Source: Nitrospirota bacterium (GTDB lineage Bacteria; Nitrospirota; Nitrospiria; SBBL01; JAADHI01). Taken from it: a stretch of DNA of 64,000 nucleotides. The notes beneath the pieces are model-generated. The model was not told the DNA's origin. It searched no databases and was given only the letters and a program-made list of their open reading frames with translations. The translations under genes and the position numbers were made by a program. Below, one piece after another: positions 46,478 to 55,319 of this stretch; the first letter of the stretch is position 1, and every line of letters begins with the position of its first letter. The stretch lies in NCBI GenBank assembly GCA_029261135.1, contig JAJDBX010000074.1, forward strand, positions 28,235-92,234, read 5' to 3'.

Positions 46478-47001
46478 CTGGCCCCCTATTTCCAGGCCTA
46501 TCGGCCATATTAAATTTACATCCCCTCTTTGTTCATTTCCCGATCGCTTTCTTTATCGGTTCCGCTTTAATGGAAATCATTGCCGTGTTTTATCACGAAC
46601 GTTTTCATATGGTCGCAACATGGCTCCTTTACTTGGGTGTTTTCTCTTCCGTTCTCACCGTAGGAAGCGGCTTCGGCGCCGCAAGTTCCATTGCGGCCCA
46701 TGACCCGCGCGGACACGACGCACCCGCACATGATTTTATCCACATCCATCGCAACTGGATGCTCACCACCACGTCTTTCGGCATTTTTCAGGCCATTTTT
46801 TGCCTGTGGGTCAATCAGAGAAATAAATGGCCCCGTCATCGATGGGGTCTGTTGATCGGCTCACTCATTTTAGCCTCATTGGTCAGCTTGGGTGCAGACC
46901 GAGGGGCACGCCTTGTCTTTGAATTTGGCGTGGGGGTTAATCCAGAAATCATCGACCAATCCACAAAGGGAGAACACCTGGATGGCGGACACGGACACTA
47001 A
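46474..47001 (+). CDS. DUF2231 membrane protein
   Basis: 175 residues with four transmembrane helices. LHPLFVHFPIAFFIGSALMEII is the DUF2231 hallmark. A His-rich periplasmic or cytoplasmic loop (HDPRGHDAPAHDFIHIHRNW) and a C-terminal HLDGGHGH may bind metal. The start overlaps folK by 4 bases (ATGA), so it is cotranslated with a folate gene although no functional link is known. DUF2231 proteins often accompany respiratory or redox genes. Confidence 0.87.
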   Translation: MTGPLFPGLSAILNLHPLFVHFPIAFFIGSALMEIIAVFYHERFHMVATWLLYLGVFSSVLTVGSGFGAASSIAAHDPRGHDAPAHDFIHIHRNWMLTTTSFGIFQAIFCLWVNQRNKWPRHRWGLLIGSLILASLVSLGADRGARLVFEFGVGVNPEIIDQSTKGEHLDGGHGH

Positions 47002-47019
47002 AATAAGGAGGCTGTGAGG

Positions 47020-48222
47020 ATGCCCTCTATCCCTCCTTCAGAACCCTTTTCACAAAAAAAGAAATGTATCGCGTGCCGTGAGTGGATCGAAACAGACGCC
47101 AGCTTGTGTCCTCAATGCCAATCTCCCCAATCGCGATCGAAATTGCAGTTTATCGGAGACATCCTCAAATGGTCTGGCGGGATTACCGTCATTATCTCCC
47201 TCCTCGTGGGTGTCGTTCAAGTCAACACCCTTTTCCAAAATTGGCAAGAGCGGCAAAAGACTATTATGGAATTAGTCAAAGGAGCCGACATCCAGGCGAA
47301 CTCAGAAGACTATGCCGGGGCATGGCAGCTTTATGAGCAGGCACTCCAACTCGAACCCGGTTCCCAATTGGCCAGGTCTGGACAAGTCATGCTGGCGATG
47401 AACTGGCTGAAAAATATTCGCACAAGAAATGAGGGTACTTTTTCAGAAATTGTGGTGAAAGTCGTGCCTGTGCTCTATCGTGGCACTGCGTCTGCCACGG
47501 GAAAGGATGCGGCCAATCTGTTTGCGCACATCGCTTGGGCAAACTTTTTGAGACACCGGGAAGGTCACTCTGAATTAAAAGTAGACGCGCATTTTGCGCG
47601 CGCTTTAAAAATCGATCCCGATAATGTTTACGCACACACCATGTGGGGATTTTGGATGCTTTGGCAAGGCAAAGCACTGGATAAAGTAAACCAACATTTT
47701 TCGGCTGCTTTGAAAACTGGACTCGATCCAGAATATGTCAGAGATCTTCAATTGAGCGGGCTCAACAATGTCATTTATGACAATCGTGGAGAACAATCGT
47801 ACAGGCATTTAGCCGCGAACGAAATGATCCATATTTTAAACGATATCAGAAAAAACAAAGAAGCGATCAAACCCCGGAGAAGAACCATTCGGAACCTTTT
47901 TTCAAGAGCGTATTACTCAATATCGTGGTTTCAAAATGCCTCTACACAACTGGCTTCAAGCATTCCCCCCGAAGAGCAACTGGCCACCTTTCATTGGATC
48001 AAAGAAATCAACCCATCGTCCCTCAAATACCAAAATCTGATTGATCAATACTGGATTGCCCGATTCACCGAAGACAGCGGCAAGCACAAAAAAGCCCTAG
48101 CGCTTTATCGCAAACTGCAATCAGAACTTGAATCAACCAATACTTCACAGTCAATTATTGGACTTTTACGAAAAGAGGATATTCTGGGTAAATCTATTGC
48201 AAGATTATCCAAAAACGATTAA
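47020..48222 (+). CDS. Zinc-ribbon, membrane-anchored TPR protein
   Basis: 400 residues from the ATG at 47020, 9 bases after AAGGAG; a GTG at 47014 is too close to it. The N-terminus has a zinc ribbon (CIAC...CPQC, Cys16, 19, 30, 33), then one transmembrane helix (about 50-72, WSGGITVIISLLVGVVQVNTLF). The remainder is TPR-like: ANSEDYAGAWQLYEQALQLEPGSQLARSG, ADAHFARALKIDPDNVYAHTMW. Such proteins commonly sense or scaffold. No partner gene is adjacent. Confidence 0.8.
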   Translation: MPSIPPSEPFSQKKKCIACREWIETDASLCPQCQSPQSRSKLQFIGDILKWSGGITVIISLLVGVVQVNTLFQNWQERQKTIMELVKGADIQANSEDYAGAWQLYEQALQLEPGSQLARSGQVMLAMNWLKNIRTRNEGTFSEIVVKVVPVLYRGTASATGKDAANLFAHIAWANFLRHREGHSELKVDAHFARALKIDPDNVYAHTMWGFWMLWQGKALDKVNQHFSAALKTGLDPEYVRDLQLSGLNNVIYDNRGEQSYRHLAANEMIHILNDIRKNKEAIKPRRRTIRNLFSRAYYSISWFQNASTQLASSIPPEEQLATFHWIKEINPSSLKYQNLIDQYWIARFTEDSGKHKKALALYRKLQSELESTNTSQSIIGLLRKEDILGKSIARLSKND

Positions 48223-48415
48223 GATTCCACTCCATTTTTTCTAAAATCATCACATCACGCCAACCCAAAAACCCGACTAAATCCTTCCTTTTTTTATTCG
48301 ACATTTTCACCCCAAAAGGCTTAGAATAAAGACAACAATTCTCTAAAATATCACCAATTCGACACCATCAGATGCAGGACAACCCTCTGGTCATCAAACG
48401 CAGAAGAAGGCGAAT

Positions 48416-48653
48416 ATGAGTCAGGGTATTTTTGAATTCTCCGATGGACTCGGCCCTTCCAAAGTCATTCATATTTACGAACCTTCTATTGGGTTGCGCG
48501 CAATCCTTGTTGTCGATAACATCACAAGAGAACCGCTTAGAAAAAGAGAAGATGACACTTGATGTAGCACTCTCGTTTCTTAAGGCACCGAATGTGTTCA
48601 AGTTGCTTGTCTTCCTCCAGTGGTTTTGGGTTTCACAGCAGAATGATTCATAG
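48416..48653 (+). pseudogene. Remnant of a Glu/Leu/Phe/Val dehydrogenase gene
   Basis: An ATG with AGAAGAAGGC upstream opens a frame reading FEFSDGLGPSKVIHIYEP then GLRAILVVDNITR, which matches the N-terminal start of leucine/glutamate dehydrogenases. After ITR the frame shifts and meets a TGA at 48560. The next expected block, around TLDVALSFLK, is visible in another frame at 48552, and the GGG-K segment is not recognisable. A one-base deletion near 48535-48550 plus later decay explains this. The catalytic Lys region and all of the NAD domain are missing, so it cannot be functional. Confidence 0.82.
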
Positions 48654-48939
48654 CAAGCTTTCAAAGGACTTGCGTATTGTCTAATGCTTGCCCTAATCGG
48701 ATAAGCAGGGGTATTTAAACCCAAACTTCCACACCACTTTTAAATTATATACATCCAAAAGGTATATCTTATTGAGATATAATAGTAAGCACAAAAAACA
48801 AACCCCGCGAAAAAAGTGGGACATCTCTTAAAAAAACTGTGGAAACAACTTAAATCGATTGATAAAGTAATCAGAAGGGATGATCCCGATCCGTACCATC
48901 GGAAAAACCGAAGATAAGGATATCCTCGAACTAACCTAA

Positions 48940-49491
48940 ATGCGGCCTGAATCCAAACAAAGAACAACACACCACCAAGCGAAGCACAAAGCTTGGCGCG
49001 CATCTTTGCACGAAGTCATCTTTGAAGCCGACACCCCTGCGGGAAAATGGTTTGATATCTTATTAATATTCAGCATTCTGCTGAGTGTGCTGGCCGTCAT
49101 GCTCGATAGTGTGTCGTCTGTTTCTGAACAATACGGCACCTTGCTTTACGCGATTGAATGGTGCTTTACCTTGCTGTTTACGTTTGAATACCTCGTCCGC
49201 CTGATGTCTGTCGGTCGGCCTATGAAATATGCCACCAGTTTTTTTGGCATCGTCGATTTACTGGCCGTCATCCCAAGCTATCTCAGTCTGCTATTTCCGG
49301 GCACAGAATTCTTGCTTGTAATTCGTATTCTGAGGATTCTGCGGGTATTTCGTATTCTTAAACTGGTGCAATACCTCGGGGAGGCGCAGATGCTGCTTCA
49401 GGCTTTACATTCAAGCCGGCGGAAAATCACAGTCTTTCTTTTTGCGGTCTTCACTTTGGTCATCGTTTTCGGTGCATTCATGTATGTGTAG
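48940..49491 (+). CDS. Voltage-gated ion channel, truncated before the pore (likely pseudogene)
   Basis: 183 residues make S1-S4 of a voltage sensor: GKWFDILLIFSILLSVLAVMLDSV, LVRLMSVGRP, and the Arg-rich S4 RILRILRVFRILKLVQYLG with regular Arg spacing. The frame stops at TAG (49489), just where S5 begins (FGAFMYV). Reading straight on in the same frame gives EGEKNGFT, the loop that normally leads into the pore helix, so the TAG is probably a nonsense mutation. The GYG selectivity filter is absent. No ribosome-binding site is evident before the ATG. A VSD-only protein is possible but unlikely. Confidence 0.78.
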   Translation: MRPESKQRTTHHQAKHKAWRASLHEVIFEADTPAGKWFDILLIFSILLSVLAVMLDSVSSVSEQYGTLLYAIEWCFTLLFTFEYLVRLMSVGRPMKYATSFFGIVDLLAVIPSYLSLLFPGTEFLLVIRILRILRVFRILKLVQYLGEAQMLLQALHSSRRKITVFLFAVFTLVIVFGAFMYV

Positions 49492-49677
49492 GAAGGTGAA
49501 AAAAACGGCTTTACTTTTACCAGGCTAGGCGGCATTACCGGCGCTTAAAACGGTGTAAAGTTCATCGAACACGTTTTAATAGATCATTTTAAGAAAATTT
49601 TTTCCGGCCTCCTCATTGGACTTGTGATCTCTCTTTTTATAAAAAAATAGAACACTGCCAGCAAACGCGCGATCCAC

Positions 49678-50631
49678 CTATTCGTTTAGATCCCGTGTAC
49701 ACCAATAGCGGACTTCTTCTGCTTCGAGAAAAGATTCCGCCCCCTCTCCGTGCAACATGGCAAGCGTAGAAAGAAACCCGGCTTCTGTGCAAGTGCCTGC
49801 CGCAACTGTGATCGAATGAGGGGCATTTTCTGCCGGCCAACCTATCTTCGGATTAATAATATGGCAGTAGCGTACGCCCGCTTTCAGCAAAAACCGTTTT
49901 GAATTTCCACTGGTTGCCACCGCCCCCTGATGTACTTGTATGACTTTCGCCATCGAGTGCGCCTGCTTCGTATTCTCTACTCCGATATTCCACGGCTTAT
50001 TCTCTCTCCTTCTTCCGCCCACCACAGTATCGCCCCCCAGATTTACAAGTATGCCGATGTCGAACTTCTCTTGAAGCAGGCGAAGAATACGATCCACAGC
50101 ATATTCTTTGCCGACGCCGCCCAGATCGATTTCCATCTCATGTGGCACCCGAATCGTCGGGCTGTCCCACGAAATTTTATGCCAAGAAATCAAAGGGAGA
50201 ATGCTTTCGACTTGTGCTTGCGTGGGGAGACGGTCGCTACCATCAAATTTCCAGAATCGACGTAAGATACCGGATGTAATATCAAACAGGCCCCCGCTCA
50301 ATTCGTAACAGTGTTGCGAAAAATCAAGCAAGTGCGCGGTTTCTTCATCGACTTGAATAGCCTTCCCTTTGCTCTGATTAATGCGATCGATGATGTTGCC
50401 TTTTCGATAACGGCTAAATTTGCGTTCGATCCGCCATGCCTCGCCAGCGGCCATCTTGATCGCTTTTTTAGCAAGACTCCGGTTCTCTGTATCCACAAGG
50501 ATTTCACAGTCACAGGCCATCGCTTGGAAGCGCCCAAGCCAGTGGTTTTCTCCCTTGACGAGCTGCGTCGGACGCAATGGATACGACGGGGGCGGGTAAT
50601 GTCGAAGCGGGCTTTGAGTGCCTTGTTTCAA
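49678..50631 (-). CDS. apbE: FAD:protein FMN transferase (ApbE)
   Basis: 317 residues. QAMACDCEILVDTENRSLAKKAIKM, ELSGGLFDITSGILRRFWKFDG, and DLGGVGKEYAVDRIL, then NLGGDTVVGGRR and GAVATSGNSKRFL, are ApbE motifs. HIINPKIGWPAENAPHSITV replaces the common NPxTG by NPKIG. The enzyme moves FMN onto a Ser/Thr of target flavoproteins, usually in the periplasm. No signal peptide or lipobox is visible at the predicted N-terminus (which overlaps DUF3570 by ATGA), so this copy may act in the cytoplasm, or the start lies elsewhere. Confidence 0.88.
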   Translation of the reverse strand: MKQGTQSPLRHYPPPSYPLRPTQLVKGENHWLGRFQAMACDCEILVDTENRSLAKKAIKMAAGEAWRIERKFSRYRKGNIIDRINQSKGKAIQVDEETAHLLDFSQHCYELSGGLFDITSGILRRFWKFDGSDRLPTQAQVESILPLISWHKISWDSPTIRVPHEMEIDLGGVGKEYAVDRILRLLQEKFDIGILVNLGGDTVVGGRRRENKPWNIGVENTKQAHSMAKVIQVHQGAVATSGNSKRFLLKAGVRYCHIINPKIGWPAENAPHSITVAAGTCTEAGFLSTLAMLHGEGAESFLEAEEVRYWCTRDLNE

Positions 50632-51890
50632 AAGGAGTATTGGATTTGTACGATGGTAGCTTGTAAATCGGGAAAAAGATCCTGATTTCTTTGTAAACCT
50701 ACTGCGGAATCGTGGCTGCTATCACCATCCTGCAGATAGTATTCAAGTCTCAGGAGCAATGAAGAAGCATCACGGAAATCCCAGCCATAGGTAAACCCGA
50801 CAGTATAAGCATTAAAGCTCGCCAGACGATAATCGGCACTGGCTTCCGATGGAAGCGGCCCGCTGTTGCTTACACCGACACGGAAAAAATCAGCTTCCGA
50901 TTGTTGATAAAAACGGAGATGTGGCTCCAAAAAATGCTTGGGGTTCAATTTCCATCGATAGGTCATATCCAGTGTATGCGAAAGAATGCCCCAGTCATCT
51001 GTGAAGAAACGATACGATACGCCTAATATGTCGCGGGAAAGATGATATCGGGTCAACCAAAATAAGCTGTGCTTCATTCGGGTGTCCGGTCTATTTTCAT
51101 AGACATAACCCGTCGTTTCCCCGCTTCCGTCGACCTGGCTGATGAGTTTAAAAGGATCCGTATGATAGCCCGAAGATTGTGAAAGTGAGTAGTTGAATTG
51201 CATCAAGGTTTTTCGGTTCACGACCTGAGTCAATCCTAAAATAGCGTCAATCACCGTTTTTGAATCATCCTGTTCGCGTACGAGTGTTTGACCGGCTGTG
51301 GCCATGGGCGATAAAGACCTAGGAATCCCCCCTTCTGGGCCAATGGTGTCGAATTCTCCGGCCAATCCAAAGGTCAGAGTGGTATTACGTTGGTTGTAAT
51401 CTCTTGAGACCGAGGTGTTTAGGCCCAGTGATCTAAAATCAAACTCAACAGAGATATTGAGTCCCACGGTCGCCTTTGTCAAGCGGTCGAGAGGCTGCGT
51501 CCATGACCCACTCAGGCCAACCCGGGTATCGAGGAAGGTATCATCCAAAGGCGTTTCCCCGGCGACAACGGTGTATTCTCCACTTCCCGAAGGTCGGGTA
51601 AAGGTTTGAGGGGCATTGCTCGGGGTCGCACCATTCGGGGTCGCCCCGGTGAGAGAATCGATCACGAGCTTAAAATTTGCAAACCGTTCTCCATCAAACG
51701 CTTTGCGTAGGTTCAAAACAGGTTCTATGGCGATCACTCGGCTATCGGATTCCTGATAGAAGAGCACCGAAGTGTCGACATCCCAACCTTCAAATTCGCC
51801 CGCTGAAGCGCCTGCAACTGCACCAAAGAGAGAAAGGGTCGCCGCAGCCAGTTTTGTTTTTAATCGCCTGTTTTTTTTAATTACAGCCAC
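50628..51890 (-). CDS. DUF3570 outer-membrane-type protein
   Basis: 420 residues from a GTG at 51890, which has GGAGG 5 bases upstream and opens with IKKNRRLKTKLAAATLSLFGAVAGASAGEFEG, a signal peptide; an ORF starting 93 bases earlier would overlap DUF4266 by more. The remainder alternates polar and aromatic strands and ends in QIQYSF with a terminal Phe, typical of a beta-barrel assembled by Bam. The match is DUF3570. It overlaps apbE by 4 bases and DUF4266 by 14. Confidence 0.86.
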   Translation of the reverse strand: MAVIKKNRRLKTKLAAATLSLFGAVAGASAGEFEGWDVDTSVLFYQESDSRVIAIEPVLNLRKAFDGERFANFKLVIDSLTGATPNGATPSNAPQTFTRPSGSGEYTVVAGETPLDDTFLDTRVGLSGSWTQPLDRLTKATVGLNISVEFDFRSLGLNTSVSRDYNQRNTTLTFGLAGEFDTIGPEGGIPRSLSPMATAGQTLVREQDDSKTVIDAILGLTQVVNRKTLMQFNYSLSQSSGYHTDPFKLISQVDGSGETTGYVYENRPDTRMKHSLFWLTRYHLSRDILGVSYRFFTDDWGILSHTLDMTYRWKLNPKHFLEPHLRFYQQSEADFFRVGVSNSGPLPSEASADYRLASFNAYTVGFTYGWDFRDASSLLLRLEYYLQDGDSSHDSAVGLQRNQDLFPDLQATIVQIQYSF

Positions 51891-52104
51891 ATCCGCCTCC
51901 ACTGTAACTACGTCCACCACTTGAGGCTTCTTTACTGAAATAGATATGATCGTCAAATGAGGACTGGATCGGGTTGGGATCAAGCTCCATGCCCTTCTCG
52001 GCCAATAAATCGTGTTCCCAAGGTTTGACCCCCATACCCGCGCAGCCGCTAAAAAATGCGAAAAGAACCAGTAATAAAAAAAACTTTTTTTGATAAGGTT
52101 TCAT
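51877..52104 (-). CDS. DUF4266 lipoprotein
   Basis: 75 residues. FFLLLVLFAFFSGC gives a lipobox with Cys21, so it is a lipoprotein. The mature part VKPWEHDLLAEKGMELDPNPIQSSFDDHIYFSKEASSGGRSYSGGGCGCN is the complete DUF4266 signature, ending in Gly/Cys-rich GGGCGCN. It is followed (14-base overlap) by DUF3570 and apbE and preceded by a TlpA-like gene, the usual grouping. The C-terminal Cys pair may be a substrate of the thioredoxin-like partner. Confidence 0.93.
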   Translation of the reverse strand: MKPYQKKFFLLLVLFAFFSGCAGMGVKPWEHDLLAEKGMELDPNPIQSSFDDHIYFSKEASSGGRSYSGGGCGCN

Positions 52105-52141
52105 ATCCCCTCTGATTTCGACTTATTACAGTTTTATAGGA

Positions 52142-52648
52142 TTATTTTTCTAACAAGCCAATAATTTGCTTTTCATAAATCGCTTTCATCCTGGGCACAT
52201 ACCCGATATGCCGATGACGGATCACGCCGTTTCTATCAATGATGTAGGACATTGGCATCCCCGCCAATTGGTATTGGTCGGCCAAAATACCAGAGGGATC
52301 AAAGGACACTGAAAAATCTACCGGGTGTTTTTTGAGGAAACCATCCGCATGCGCCTTTTTTTTATCGACATTCACTGCGATGACGGTCAATCCCATTTTT
52401 TCATATTTTTTGTGCATCTCCTGCATCCAAGGAAAAGATTCCTTACAGGGCTTACACCAAGAGGCCCAAAAATCGAGATAAACAACCTTCCCGCGATATT
52501 TTTCGGCGTCAAATAAACCTTTTTCGGACAAAGCCTGCCCTCCGGGAAGTGCCATCGCGGAGACATTCGGAAGCGCCATCGTAAGAGTAAAGAGGGTCAC
52601 AAAACTCAAAATGATCGATGTTTTTTTTATTTTTCTTTTCATTTTCAT
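52142..52648 (-). CDS. tlpA: TlpA-like thiol:disulfide oxidoreductase
   Basis: 168 residues from the ATG at 52648, with AGAGGTG a few bases upstream. A signal anchor (IILSFVTLFTLTMALPNVSA) precedes a thioredoxin fold with the redox motif WCKPCKE (Cys65, Cys68) and the cis-Pro GMPMSYIID. It is periplasmic and would keep thiols reduced, receiving electrons from a CcdA/DsbD protein; a CcdA gene lies 500 bases away. It probably serves the DUF4266/DUF3570 system. Confidence 0.9.
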   Translation of the reverse strand: MKMKRKIKKTSIILSFVTLFTLTMALPNVSAMALPGGQALSEKGLFDAEKYRGKVVYLDFWASWCKPCKESFPWMQEMHKKYEKMGLTVIAVNVDKKKAHADGFLKKHPVDFSVSFDPSGILADQYQLAGMPMSYIIDRNGVIRHRHIGYVPRMKAIYEKQIIGLLEK

Positions 52649-52710
52649 GAGTTGCACCTCTCAAGAATGATTTAATGAAAAAAACCGATATTTTTAAATT
52701 GCCTCTTGGA

Positions 52711-53085
52711 TTATCCACGCGCCCAAAGTGCAATCAAATTATGATCTGGGTCTCGGAGGCACTGAAAACAACCTCGGTTCAAACCCATATCAACCCTTTC
52801 GCCTTCCAGCGCTGCACCCAAGTCTTGTGCTTTTTGAATTTTGGCGCCAAGCTGATCGACGTAAAAATAAATTAGAGGCACGTCACCTTCTTTTTTTTCT
52901 GTACGCCTCATTTTCAGCCCACCGATAAATTCACCATCAAGCGCAATCATCCAATAATTTAATATTTCAGCCCGCATGAGTTTCTGGAACTTCCAACCCA
53001 AAAGTGCGCTGTAAAAAGCCTTTGCTCTTTCAAGGTCTGTAACGAGAAGATCAAACCAATATGTTTTTCCAAGGCTTCTTTTCAT
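52711..53085 (-). CDS. Glyoxalase/VOC superfamily protein
   Basis: 124 residues from the ATG at 53085 (TGAGG about 9 bases upstream; a TTG at 53100 is the alternative). FDLLVTDLERAKAFYSALLGWKF and FYVDQLGAKIQKAQDLGAALEGERVDMGLNRGCFQCLRDPDHNLIALW show the paired βαβββ VOC units. Candidate metal or cofactor residues are the Asp/His of DPDHNLIALW. Substrates of this superfamily vary too widely to infer one. Confidence 0.82.
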   Translation of the reverse strand: MKRSLGKTYWFDLLVTDLERAKAFYSALLGWKFQKLMRAEILNYWMIALDGEFIGGLKMRRTEKKEGDVPLIYFYVDQLGAKIQKAQDLGAALEGERVDMGLNRGCFQCLRDPDHNLIALWARG

Positions 53086-53136
53086 GTTTTTGAGCCTCAA
53101 TATGTCATCTAATCCCAGGATACTTCCGTCTTCTTT

Positions 53137-53880
53137 CTACTGACCCGCCCCAGATGCAAGACCCATCTCTATAAAAAATGTGGTCAAGCGCGCGAGGGAG
53201 TTGGTGAAAATCATGATCCCGACCACAACGAGGAATCCGCCGCTGGCGCGTGAAATCCAATTCATGTATCGTACCATCTTCTTAAAATAAAATAGAAAGG
53301 ATTGAATCCCGACCGAAGCCAGAAGAAGCGGGAGCCCCAGTCCAAGAGAATAAACGGCCAACAATTCAATGCCCGTCATTACTGATCCCGAGGTGCTGGC
53401 ATAGATCAAAATCGATCCCAAGATGGGCCCCACACAGGGAGTCCAACCTGCACCAAAGGCAACACCAATAAAATAAGAACCCAGGTAACCTGCCGGCCTA
53501 CTCTTAAAATGAAAACGGGTATCCCTCGCAAAAACAGCAAACTTTAACAAGCCCATAATATAGAGTCCAAAAAGAACAATCACGACCCCGCCGATCTGAC
53601 GAATAATGCTCTGATTCGACAAAAAAAACTGACCGAGATAAGTCGTGGAAGCCCCCAAGAGGGTGAAGATCGTTGAAAAACCCAGAATGAATATCAAAGA
53701 ATTTTTGATAGCGATCTCACGCATGCGCCTTTTGTCTTCTGATGTGCTTAACTCCTCCAGCGAAAGCCCCGTAATATAAGAGACGTAAGACGGAACAAGC
53801 GGCAAGACGCAAGGAGAAATAAAAGAAAGAAGTCCTGCTGAAAAAGCGATCATAAAAGAAATATTGGTTGTCGGTTCCAT
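53137..53880 (-). CDS. ccdA: Cytochrome c biogenesis protein CcdA
   Basis: 247 residues with six transmembrane helices. SPCVLPLVPSY (Cys24) and GAGWTPCVGPILG (Cys149) are the paired CcdA motifs whose cysteines carry electrons across the membrane. It transfers reductant from cytoplasmic thioredoxin to periplasmic thioredoxin-like proteins such as TlpA, for cytochrome c maturation or repair. No cytochrome c gene is in the window, so its target may be the neighbouring TlpA/DUF4266 set. Confidence 0.93.
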   Translation of the reverse strand: MEPTTNISFMIAFSAGLLSFISPCVLPLVPSYVSYITGLSLEELSTSEDKRRMREIAIKNSLIFILGFSTIFTLLGASTTYLGQFFLSNQSIIRQIGGVVIVLFGLYIMGLLKFAVFARDTRFHFKSRPAGYLGSYFIGVAFGAGWTPCVGPILGSILIYASTSGSVMTGIELLAVYSLGLGLPLLLASVGIQSFLFYFKKMVRYMNWISRASGGFLVVVGIMIFTNSLARLTTFFIEMGLASGAGQ

Positions 53881-54147
53881 GTGAGTCCCTCTTCATTCCT
53901 GGTGACTGATTCCTTTATTTTCCTCTTGAATTAATCTTAACCAGCAGGGCTTAAAACAACAAGAATTGTCGGATCAACAGCACGAAAAAAGGTGATCAAG
54001 CGAACATCTTGCTGTTTAACCCCCCTATCGTGCTCTTGGGCTTTTTCGACTGGGTTTATCAGAACAAACCGGTATAATAGTCAATATCAAAGAAAGACTA
54101 AACCTTGTTTTTTTAATAAATCAGGTGAGGAAAGGCCTCAGCAAAAG

Positions 54148-55319
54148 ATGTCATCGACCCCGTCGGATAGGATGCACCAAATGAAACTGAAAGAAAATGA
54201 AGTCACACAATTCGGGATATTTGGGTCGAGACAGAGCTTCCTTATTTCTCTCATCACGATGGGTATCATAATGGGATTCTACCATCAGTGGTATAAAATC
54301 CTGGAGGAAAAGCCTCAAGGTTTTGTGCGCACTTTCTACCAACACTTCCCCCTCGCAACCTTAGAATCGATACTCAGGTTACTCCCACTGTTGATTCCTT
54401 TTTACCTCTTACTGGGCCGACTCAGGAAGGTTTCGATTTGGAAACGTTTTTTACTGTTTGTGTTGCTGGCGGTGGGCACCACCCTGATTGAAGAGTTCGT
54501 TGAGTTTTATATTCCAATGCTCAACAAAAACCAAAATGATACAAGTAATTCCAGATTCCTTGCCTTCCTCTCCTTCGACATGCTCGGAGACTTCTTCTTA
54601 TTTCTCGGCATTCTTTCTGGACTGGGCTATGTGGATCATATTCTTTGTCGGAACCACCTTCTTCTTACGCGGCTCTCAGAAAAGAAAGCTCGATTAGCTG
54701 AAGAGGAGAAATTGCGACTAATGGCGGAGCTGGAAGCCCTTCAAAACCAGATCAATCCACACTTTTTTTTAACACCCTTAACAGTCTTGCAACGCTCGTG
54801 GTCACCAATCCCTCGAAAGCCGAAATCCTCATTAGAGACATGTCTGATTGGTATCGCGATGTCCTCAGTACAACACGACAGGCATCCTGGACGATACAAG
54901 ACGAGCTCGAGTTGATTCAAAATTATTTGAGCATCGAGTCCGTGCGATTGGAGGAGAGACTCACGCTCGACATCCAATGCGAAAAAGAGGCGCGTAAAAT
55001 CACAATCCCAGCGTTCGTCTTACAACCTCTCGTGGAGAATGCGGTTCAGCATGGGATCGCACCCTCTGTATCGGGTGGCACACTCTCTGTCAATATCAAA
55101 GGAAGGCCGGATCGCTTCAGTATTTCGGTAGAAGATAAGCCCCGTAACAGCGATCTTGTTGTCGAAAGCCATTATACGGGCACCGGCTCCGGGCTTCAAA
55201 ATATTAAACGGAGACTTGAATTGGCCTTTGGAAAAGACCTGCGGTTCACCTTTCAGGTTCGGGATCACGGCGCACTTGCCACCATCACAGTTGATCGAGG
55301 TCTCAATGCAGAGTCATAA
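54148..55319 (+). pseudogene. LytS/YehU-like sensor histidine kinase split by a T8 frameshift
   Basis: From the ATG at 54148, four membrane segments and a helix lead to the dimerisation motif QNQINPHFF with the phosphorylatable His. Directly there, a run of eight T (54763-54770) puts the reading frame into a short tail. Adding one T restores NTLNSLATLVVTNPSKAEILIRDMSDWYRDVL and the ATPase domain through FVLQPLVENAVQHGIAP to the TAA at 55319. All downstream motifs are intact, so the break is recent, a sequencing error, or is bypassed by slippage on T8. The response-regulator gene overlaps the end by 14 bases. Confidence 0.8.

Noticed and set aside
48816..48917. 33-codon GTG frame just before the truncated ion channel
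   Set aside because: A basic, Lys/Arg-rich peptide (VGHLLKKLWKQLKSIDKVIRR...), but it has no clear ribosome-binding site, no known homologue by eye, and lies in a decayed zone.
49522..49650. Short frame ending GLLIGLVISLFIKK after the ion-channel fragment
   Set aside because: It could be the tail of another membrane-protein pseudogene, but it has no ATG and is too short to link to a family.
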